Below, one piece after another: positions 1 to 10,100 of a DNA stretch of 24,312 bases (positions within the stretch are counted from its first letter, which is position 1; every line of letters starts with the position of its first letter). The notes beneath the pieces are model-generated. The model was not told where the DNA came from. It ran no database searches and saw only the letters and a program-made list of their open reading frames with translations. Source of the DNA: a virus; the IMG/VR virus record IMGVR_UViG_3300021138_000166, positions 1 to 24,312 of that record; one strand, given 5' to 3'. A program made the position numbers and the translations under genes.

Positions 1-1157
1 CATTTGGATTTACTGGCGGAAATTACAATGGTGTATTTTCAACATTAGCTGATCAAACAACTGGATATACTGTAACATACGGTGCAAGAACAAAAGGTCG
101 AGCACTAATTAGTTCAGGTATTATGACAGGTGTAAGCGAGTGGGAACCAGGAGCAAATTATCAATCGACCCCTACAGTAACATTTACGGATCCAAACGTT
201 ACAACTCTTGCTCAAGTAACACCTAGACTCAGTAGCGGCGTATTAAGTAGCCCAAGCATGGTTAACAAGGGTAATGGATATAATACAAACTCAACTTATG
301 TTTCTGTAACTGGTAACGGTTTTGCTGATTCATATCAAGTTGGATTAACGATTGTACTTAATGGATTAACAAGTCTACCAGCTCCAGGAGCAAGTTTGAC
401 AATCCAAGGAAGTACAACGGTTTATAAAGTTACTAGCGCATACGCTGTATTTGGAACTGTTGCACCTAACTTAGAAGCTAACGTAAGTATCAGCCCAGCA
501 ATGACTACGGCGTTAAGTCCTGCTAATGGAACACAAGTAAGCATTCGTAGTAAGTACAGTCAAGCACGTTTAACCAATCATGACTTTTTAAATATTGGTT
601 ACGGTAATATCATTAATAGTAACTACCCTGGATTCCCAGGAGCCGGTTATGTGGCACTTGCTAATAATCAAACAATTGAAGCAAACTATGGCCGTGTATT
701 TTACACAAGTACTGACCAAGACGGTAACTTTAAAGTTGGTAGCTTATTTGGCGTACAACAGGCAACTGGTATTGTTACATTAAGTGCATCACAATTCGGA
801 CTAACTGGATTGCAAAGTTTGGCATTGGGTGGTATTAGTGTTGGTGGCTCAAGTGTTGTTATTACACAGTTTAGTACAGATGCAACATTTACAGCAAATA
901 GCGATAGTATTTTGCCAACACAAAAAGCTATCAAATCTTACATTACTAGCAGACTAAGTCAAGGTGGTTCAAATACATTTACAGGACAACTTACAGCAGG
1001 TACTGTTGTTATTGGTGGTCCAAATAAAATTGGAACTACTATAACTAATGGTAGTGTAAAAATGGGTAATAAAGTTAACTTCCAAGGTGCCCTTGCTGCT
1101 GTCGACGGCGGCATGGCGGCAATGGACTTTTTCCTTAGAAATGGAATTCATAGATAA
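1..1157 (+). CDS. Virion structural / tail-fibre-like protein, 3' end (5' truncated by window)
   Basis: The frame is open from base 3 to the stop at 1155-1157, so the gene starts before the window; the first ATG at 123 is internal. The visible 384 residues are rich in Thr, Ser, Gly, Ala and Asn, as expected for beta-structured phage fibre proteins. From about base 140 onward the product aligns with the C-terminal 300 residues of the giant protein encoded at 1184-11479. Shared motifs include KYSQxRLTxHDF, TSTDQDGNF, LFGVQQATG, ITQFSTD and LPTQKAIKSYI. An EPGxxY..TPTVT..DPN segment near the window start resembles a domain I recall in T4-like cyanophage structural proteins. The role is inferred to be tail or adhesin structure; no enzymatic motif is visible. 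It sits 26 nt before the next gene on the same strand. Confidence 0.8.
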   Translation, partial: FGFTGGNYNGVFSTLADQTTGYTVTYGARTKGRALISSGIMTGVSEWEPGANYQSTPTVTFTDPNVTTLAQVTPRLSSGVLSSPSMVNKGNGYNTNSTYVSVTGNGFADSYQVGLTIVLNGLTSLPAPGASLTIQGSTTVYKVTSAYAVFGTVAPNLEANVSISPAMTTALSPANGTQVSIRSKYSQARLTNHDFLNIGYGNIINSNYPGFPGAGYVALANNQTIEANYGRVFYTSTDQDGNFKVGSLFGVQQATGIVTLSASQFGLTGLQSLALGGISVGGSSVVITQFSTDATFTANSDSILPTQKAIKSYITSRLSQGGSNTFTGQLTAGTVVIGGPNKIGTTITNGSVKMGNKVNFQGALAAVDGGMAAMDFFLRNGIHR

Positions 1158-1165
1158 GATAAATA
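1158..1165 (+). promoter_or_regulatory. Possible T4-type late promoter (GATAAATA)
   Basis: The octamer matches the NATAAATA form of the T4-like late promoter and lies between the stop of the partial gene and the start at 1184. The expected transcription start falls near the Shine-Dalgarno sequence AGAGG at 1171-1175, which leaves a very short leader. Such AT-rich octamers also arise by chance, so this is only a candidate. Confidence 0.35.
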
Positions 1166-1183
1166 ATATCAGAGGAACATAAA

Positions 1184-4100
1184 ATGGCAGAATTTAAACT
1201 AGGTCGAATTAAGTTTGTATATCAAGGTGCTTGGACTACAGGCACAGCTTATGTAGTTGACGACGTTATAACAGTTGGCGGCAAATCATATATTTGCGTA
1301 GTTAGTCATACAGCATCAGCACTATTTTCTACAGACTTAAACAATAACCCACCCTATTGGAATATTGTATCTGACGGTCAACGTTGGACAGGAAACTGGG
1401 CAAACAGTACCTATTACAATTTGGGCGACCAAGTTTTATACGGTGGTAACGTATATTTTGCTAGCACCGCTCATACTAGCGCAAGTGCTACCGCAACATT
1501 AACAGCAACAGCTGCATCAGCTGATGGTACAACGGCAACTATTACATTTGCTAACCAAGTAGTACAACCTTATCTTGTTGGTGCAAGTATCACAGTTGCC
1601 GGATTTACAAGTCAAACTGGATTTAATGGAACATTTACTGTTACAGCTTGTACCACTTCATCTGTAAGTTATGCTCTTGCACAGACTTTAACTGGAACCA
1701 CAATGGGTACAGTTGCAGGCCCAAGCCAATTAGGTCTAGAAAACGACCTAAGCAAGTGGACATTGTTTGCTTCAAACTTTAACTGGTCAAATGCATGGTC
1801 AACTAATACACGATATAAAGTTCGCGACTTAGTAACATATGGTGGTTATACTTATGTTTGTAACGCAGCACATGTATCAGCAAATACAGCAACACTAGGA
1901 TTAGAAGCTAACTCTGGTGCCTGGGACACATTTAACGCAGGTATTAGCTATCAAAGTAGCTGGAGTGGTTCAAGTGTACGATACAAATTAAACGATGTTG
2001 TTAAATTTGGTTCAGACCTTTGGATTTGTACAACTAATCATACATCAACTGGTACTTCCCCAGACTTAACAAAGTTTTCAATATTTGTAAATGGTTTAGA
2101 ATTTGTTAACAGTTGGTCAAGTGCCACAGCTTATGTGGTAGGCGATTTAGTAACATATGGTGGTTATACATATAGTGCTGTACAAAATAGTACAAATCAA
2201 ACACCTAGTACAGCTTCTTCTTATTGGCAAGTATTCACTACTGGATTCAGCTTCCAGGGCGATTATGTATCTTCTACACCTTACAAGATTGGAAGTGTTG
2301 TACGTCAAGGCGGATACACATATTTAGGAACAGCTGACAGTACTATACAAACTTTAACTATTACTGGCACAACAATTTCAACTGATCCTACCCGCCCTAA
2401 TCAAATTACTACAAGCGGAAATACTAACGTTTTAGTCACTGGATTACCAATTACATTTGGAACATCAGTAGGCGGTCTATCAACAAGTGCAACTTATTAT
2501 GTTGCTACTATTGTTGATTCAACACATTTTACAGTTAGTGCAACTAGTGGTGGCGCAGCATTTACAATTACTAGTACAACTACTGGACAAAGTGTAACAG
2601 CTACAACAAATCCAAGCCCTCCTTTCAGCGGATATTGGACAAAGTTAAATTCAGGTATTCGTTGGAATACTACAAATGCATCCTATACTAACGTTTCAGG
2701 TACAAACTTAACTGGAACAGGTAGCGGTGCAACATTTGATATTACTACAAGTGGAACAGCTTATACAGTAACAGTACACTCTGGTTCTGCTGGTTCTGGT
2801 TACAACGTAAATAACACTATCAAAATTTTAGGTACTAGTGTTGGCGGTTTAAGCCCAGCTAACGACATTACTATTACTGTTAGTGGTGTAACAAGTACAG
2901 CAATTCAAACAATTTCTTATATTGGATATTCAGTTACATGGGGTAGCGGTGTTACGTATGTACTAGGAGATGCAGTATATTTTGGCGCTAACACTTACAT
3001 TTGTGTAAGCGCACACGTAGCTACTTCTGGAAATCGTCCAGATGCAGACTCTACTGGAACATATTGGAACTTATTAGCAAGTGGTGCAGAATCTGCTGTG
3101 TTAACCACACAAGGCGATATGTTCTACTACGGTGCAAACGGACCACAACGTTTACCAATTGGTACAGATGGACAAGTTCTTCGTGTTAATAGCAACACAC
3201 CATCATGGCAATATTACGGACAAATTAATAATTTAGTATATGTTGCACCTACTGGTACAGATACATTAGCATATGGTCAAGGCACAACAATTGACAAACC
3301 ATGGCAAACTGTTCGTTATGCTTGCCAGCAAATTGAAAACGGTTATTTAAATATCAATGCTGCGGCATTGTTGGCTAAGAACAAACAATTTGTAATGAAA
3401 GAAATTAACAACTATGTGAAATATACAAACACAGTTACAATTTCAGCAGCAACAACAAGTTCATTTACAACAACCAGTACAGCTGGTATCTATGTTGGGA
3501 TGCCAATTAGTTTTTCAACAACAGTTGGCGGAGTAACAGTTGGAACAACTTATTATGTTATTGCAACTAACTTTAGCGCCACAGCGTTCTCTATTAGTAC
3601 CACATACAACGGCAGCATTTTTACATTAACAGCTGCTACTGGCGCAAACGTAGGTTCATATGTTTACGATCAAACAAGAACAGAAAGAGATACCGGTATT
3701 GTTTTAGAAGCAATTATATTTGACATTAGCCACGGTGGTAATTTAAATACAACCAATGCCGCACTTGCATATTTTACAACAGCTGGATCAGGATATGTTT
3801 CTGGTGTAAGTGCATACGATATTACAGCGTTTGTTGGTGCTTTAAATTACAAAGCAACTTTACTAGCTAATATTTTAGCTAATACCGCACCAACTAATAA
3901 CTATCAAACTCTAAACGGAGTTAGTTCTGGAAATCAAGCTAAACAAATTATTGATACTACTTTAACAGCTGAGACCGGGACAACTGGCACTACAGCTAGT
4001 TTAATATCAATTGTTACCGTAGGACTTTTAGGTGGTAATACTACTTACATTCCACCTGCACTTCAGCCTAATACTACAATCAGTGTGAAGACTGGTTCTT

Positions 4101-7100
4101 ATAGTGAAGTATTGCCAATGGTATTGCCAAGAAATACGGCAATTGTTGGAGACGAATTACGTAGTACAACAATTCAACCTGCGCAGGCTAATGCTTACTT
4201 AGTAAACGATAAACCAAGATCTATTAACGCATTAACACGTATTCAGTCATTAGTATCAAACTTAATGTCCAATACTCCAATTACAGGAACTGCTGGTAAT
4301 TCACAAGTAATTGCAACTACCGGTGCAAGTAGTGCAGGCGGAACATCAACAATAACATTTGCTGTTCAAACATCTGCACCATTTACAGTAGGTCAAAGTA
4401 TTACAGTTAGCGGTGTTACACCAACAGGATTTAATGGTGCTAAAACAGTTACAGCATGTACAACTTCAAGTGTAAGTTTTGCTGGCTCAACAGCTGGACC
4501 GCAAACAGTGGCAGGTATTGTATCTAGTCAAGTTACAGCATTGCCAGCAGGTGATACAGGAAGTACAACCGCTGTTTCTAGCGTGATTGCAAATGCAGCA
4601 TTGATGCAACAAATCATTTCAAATGGTATTAGCCAAACACCAGCATTTAGCTTTACAAACCCAACTGGATATAATACAGGTTATCTAGTTGGCTTTGGCG
4701 ATGGTAAGGCACAGATTGTACAAAACTATGCATTCATTCAAGGTGATGTAGCAACATTCTTTGCTAACTCGTCTACAACAGCTGGTACAAGTACAGTTAG
4801 TGCTGTATGGACCGCATTGGGTTCAGCAGGTCAAGCTAAATTCTATACACTAGTTCAAAACATTCTTGATGCTATTGTGTATGATATGACTTATGGTACT
4901 AATATACAATCGCAAATTATTGGTAGCAGCTTCTATTCATATAGCGTTGCGCAACTAACAACTAATCAAATTTCTGCCTACGGTACAGTATTTGGTTTCT
5001 TAAAAACTGAAATCAATAATATTGTAACTAAGGCAGCTATTACTCCACAGTCTGGTAACGTATTATCACAAGTCACCGCAGGTACAACAGGTTCTGCAGC
5101 AGCTGGTTCATTTGCTCAAGCCCGTGTACAAAACGTTGTCGATTGGTTAAACGTTGGCCTTGCAGATGCTACAAGTGCAACATTCACTGGTTCTATCAGC
5201 TCAACAACATTAACTGTAAGTTCAGTAACTGGTACAATTAAGATTGGACAAGTTGTAACAGGCGGAACAGTTGCCGCAGGCACTTATATCACAGCAGGTT
5301 CAGGTACAAGCTGGACTGTTAGTGTAAGTCAAACAGCAACCGCTACTGGTTCAACAATGACTATTACACCAATAGCTTCCGGTGCATATGGTTTAGCTAG
5401 CTCAGCATTGCAAACAGCATACACAGCTTTAATTGGCAAGCAAGCAGAAATCCAATCAGATACAGTTGTTTGGGTTAAAAAGTTCTATCAAAGTTTAGCA
5501 TTTAATAGCTCAACTTGTTATCGAGATGCAGGTTATATTGTTCAAGCATTAGCTTACGACTTGCTATTGGGTAGTAACGGTTCAAGTATTTTTGCAGCAC
5601 GCCAGTACTTTAACAACACAGCTAGTGCAGCTGTCGTAACATCTGGTCAGCTATCTGCTGAAGTTGGATCTATTGGATTCATTGCATACAAAGCAAAAGT
5701 TATTGCTTCAAGTGGATCTGTTGCACAAGTTACAACAACTATTGACGATATTAATAACTTAATTTATGGAACAGTATTGTTTAATACTGTGATTTCAGCA
5801 ACAGTTAGTGGAACACAAGCCATTGCTTATAGCCCAAGTGACATTTTAACTGTATCAGGAGTTGGTACAACTACATATTCTGTAACATTAAATTCCGCAA
5901 CAACCGCATTAACTATTATAAATGTTACATCCGGTGGCGTTGCAACATTTAGTTCAGCGTTAACAGTGGTCAAAGGACAATCAGTAGTTGTTCCTAATGC
6001 AAGTGGCGGTATGTCTGCAGGTACTTATTATGTTACAACTAGTGCTACGTATACCACACAGGTAACATTGTCATCGTCATATTCAAACGCTGTTGCAGGA
6101 ACCCCAACGGCATTTACCGGAGGTGTTGTTTCTGGAGCTACTAACGTTACACTCGGTAGTTTATATAATACGGTTGCAAGCGTAACTGTTGTATCAGGCG
6201 GAAATTGGACCACAACTCCAACTACAGCCCAGGCAACTAGCCCAAGTGTAAGTTCAGGTTCTGGAGTTACATTATTACAAAGTTATGGTTTTAGCACTTA
6301 TACAACTACTGTAACAGCTGCCACTACAAGTACTAACCTTATTACAGTTGGAAGCACAACAGGCATGGCTGTAAACATGCCAATTTCGTTCAGCGGTTTA
6401 CCAGCCAATATTACAACTACAGCTAGTGCAATTTCAAGTAGCAGCATCACACTTGGTGCTACAGTGTCTTCATTAGGTATTGTAGTTGGACAAGCAGTTT
6501 ACTTTACAGGTATTACATTTGGCGGTATTGTTCCAAATACAATTTACTATGTAAAAACAGCTAGTGCCAGTGCAATTACAATCAGCGCAACATTAAACGG
6601 TACAGCATTAACACTAACTAATGCTACTGGAACAATGAATGTTGTAGTAAATGCAGCAGGCGGATTGGCAGCAGGAAATGTTTATTGGATTAATAGCATT
6701 GCTAGTTCAACAACTTTAACTGTAACAACTTCTTATAAGAGTGGATCTGCATTTGCAATCACTAACACAGTAAGCGGTTTAACAGCTACCACACTAGCAG
6801 GTTATGGTGCACAAATTAATGTAACAGCTCCGGTTGGATTATTGCCTCATGTAAACGGTACTGTAACTTATAACAACACTTTGACAACTATTCAGGGTGC
6901 TGAAATTTTACGTGCAAATATTACATTCTTAGCATACGAAGCAAGTGCTTATACAAATGCCACTTATGGCGGATCAGTCACAACTACAACAACAGGCACA
7001 AACATTTATACAACAAGTGGTGCTCATAATTTAGTAGTTGGAGATCCTATTGTATTTTCAGGATCTATTATTGCTAATAGCGGTGTAACAGCAGGAACAG

Positions 7101-10100
7101 TTTATTGGATTTTAACAACTCCAACTACATCTTCGTTTACTATTGGCACAACTTCAAATGCTACAATTCCTGTTGCAATAAGTTCAAGCGGGTCAGGTTC
7201 AATGACTGTGAACTACTATTTTAACTTAGCTAAGTGTATAAGAGACACAACAAACTATATCAATGCATTGGTTTATGACTTAACATACACTGGTAACTAC
7301 AAGTCACTGAGAGCCGCACAGCTTTATAATAACGCTGTTAGCGGAAGTACAACACAAAACATGTTCTTGGTACGTAATGGATCTGGTATCAGAAATATTA
7401 CAATGTCGGGTTTATATGGTGGGTTAACAACAGCAAATAGCTACGGAACAAAACGTCCAACAGCAGGATCCTACGCAAGTTTAGATCCAGGTTTTGGACC
7501 AAACGACAGCAACGTATGGATTAACACAAGAAGTTGTTATACACAAAACTGTACAATGTTTGGATACGCTTGCGTTGGTGCAAAGATTGATGCTGCACTC
7601 CATAACGGCGGTAATAAGTCAATGGTTGCAAACGATTATACTACTGTTATCGGCGATGGTATCGGTGTATGGTGTACTGGATCCGGTTCGTTAACTGAAT
7701 TGGTTTCAGTGTTCAACTACTATGGTTATGCTGGTTACCTTGCAGAACTAGGTGGACGTATTCGTGCTACGAACGGTAACAGCTCATATGGTACATATGG
7801 TGTTATTGCTGAAGGAACTGACACATACGAAACACCTATCAGTGGAACTATTAACAACCGTGCATTTAGCGCATATATTTCAAATACAGTTACAGATGCT
7901 GTTAATCAAATTTTACGTCTTGAATATCAAAATGCTGGAACAAACTATACTAATACTGTAACAGGTATTAACGGTAGCGGTTACAACGCATTTACTACAG
8001 CTGACGAATTTAGAGATTCAGCTGTATTTGAATCAAGATTAATTGACTTAAACGATGGTAACGGTGTAGGCGGAACTAGTTATGTTTCTAATGCAAACAC
8101 TAGTCAAGGCGGTGCAATAGGTTATATTACATTGGCGGCAACTGATACATTATTGAGCGCAGCGTATGTTGGTATGAGAATACAACTTACAGCTGGTTCG
8201 GGTGTAGGTCAGTATGCTAACGTTCTATCATATAATAACGGATCTAAGAATGCATTAGTATACAAAGATAGTTTTGCTACATTAACTGTTACAGGATCTA
8301 CCACAACTGTACTACAAGTTGCAAGTACATCTACGTTGTATGTTGGAATGCCAATATACCTAAGTGCTACTACAGCTGGTATATTTACAGCTAATACAGT
8401 TTACTACATTGCAACTATTCCAAGTACAACAACATTTACACTAGCAGCTACAGCTATTACTACTCCAATTACTGGACTAACAGCAACTAGCGGACAAACT
8501 ATTAGTTTATATGCTGCAGGCTGGGATCATGTTGTTCCAGGATGGTATACAGCAACTAATGCTTTAGATTTAACAACAACTTATATTATTGAACCTCGCA
8601 TAAGTTATACAAGTCCAGGTTATCTACAAACAGCAAGAACTATTGGTTCAACTTCAGCAACTTGGAAAGCCGCAACTTGGGCAGCTGGTTATTATGTAGC
8701 TGTTGCTAGCGGTAGTACAACTACAGCATTTAGTTCAAATGGTACAACATGGACAACTGGCGGAGCACTACCAAGTAGCCAATCTTGGACTGACGTTGTT
8801 TACGGCGGTGGACAAGGTGCTACTGCTACAGCAATATTAGGCGGTCAAGGTGGTACTGGAGCAACATTTAGTGCTACTATTGGTACTGGAACAAGTGCTA
8901 CACAGATTGTTTCTATATCAGTTCTAACAGGCGGTTATGGTTACACAACTCCACCAACTATTGTTATTACAGGCGGCGGCGGTACTGGCGCAACAGCAAC
9001 TTGTACGGTACTAAACGGTGCTGTTCAAACTGTTACTGTTACAGTTAACGGTTCAGGATATACATCACAGCCAACAATTACAGCGGTAACTACAGAAGTA
9101 AGTAGCATTACAGTAAACAGCTGGGGACAAAATTATTTCAGCACACCAACTGTTACAATTTCTCAACCACAGGCACTAACACCAAGTGCTTGGGCAGCAA
9201 CTACATCTGTATCTCTAAATGCATACCTACAGACCACAGCTGGAAGAATTTATCAAGTTACCGGTGCAGGTACAACTGGATCAACAGCTCCAACATTTGA
9301 TTTTATGAGTGCTACTCAAACTCAAACTAACGGATCTGCAACATTAACTTATATTGCTACACAAGCTCAAGCAACAGCATTGTTGACTAACAACGGTGTA
9401 AGCGGTTACAATTTAACTAACAACGGTTATGGTTATACTAGTGTACCATCTATCACAATAGTTGATTCAGGTGCAAGATTTGTTACAATTTCAGGTGCAA
9501 GTAATAACTCAGCATATCAAGTTGCTTCAAGTTTAGGATCTGCTTGGGTAGGCGGTAGTAGTACAGGAAAAACTAACTTAGCAAGTCTTGCATACGGTAA
9601 CGGTGTTTATGTAGCTGTTGGCGGTGCAAGTGCAACAGCAAGTGCTGTATCTAGCACAGACGGTGCTACATGGGTCGATCGTTCAAGCGCAATTACAGCA
9701 CTATCTGCTGGTTCATATAGTGCAGTAACTTATGGAAACGGATACTTTGTTGCAATCAATACTGGCGGTAATATTACTAGCGTGTCTGCTAACGGTGTTA
9801 CTTGGACAGCAGGTGGAACACTTCCATCGAGCACTACATGGTCAAGTATAGCTTATGGTAATGGACGTTTTGTTGCTATTGCTTCAGGCGGAACTAGTGT
9901 AGCTTATAGTATTGATAAAGGTGTAACATGGAAGGCAGCTCCAGCAGGCTTGCCAAGTAGCCAAACATGGACAAAGATTGTCTACGGTGAAGGTCTATTC
10001 TTTGCTATTGCTTCGGGAACTCAATCTTGTGCAACTAGCCCAGACGGTATAAACTGGACAGCACAATCGTTATCAAGCAGTTCAAACTGGACAGCACTAG

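Larger units (their letters stand above)
1214..3083 (+). repeat. Array of about seven CBM5/12-like modules in the giant protein
   Basis: Units of about 50 residues share the pattern W-x5-Y-x3-D-x-V-x-Y/F-G-G-x-x-Y-x-C/A-x3-H, ending in YW/W followed by a hydrophobic strand. Clear copies begin near 1214, 1382, 1778, 1946, 2099, 2246 and 2936. The copies near 1382 and 2246 are interrupted by inserted modules at the loop after the xxxH/ADS position. The spacing and aromatic pattern resemble chitin- or cellulose-binding modules of type 5/12, so polysaccharide attachment is a plausible role. Confidence 0.65.
3358..7347 (+). repeat. Four helical repeats (RDxxxIxxALxYDLxxGxN) in the giant protein
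   Basis: Copies with the core D..I..AL.YDL..G.N.....A..Y lie at about 3670-3777, 4816-4940, 5515-5625 and 7224-7340. Three of them are preceded by an amphipathic stretch (NKQFVMKEINNYV at 3379; KQAEIQSDTVVWVKKFY at 5437; ILRANITFLAYEASAY at 6904). In the third copy the two parts are nearly contiguous. In the first and fourth copies a YYV module of about 80 residues lies between them. I recall similar repeats in T4-like cyanophage structural proteins; their function is unknown. Confidence 0.6.
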
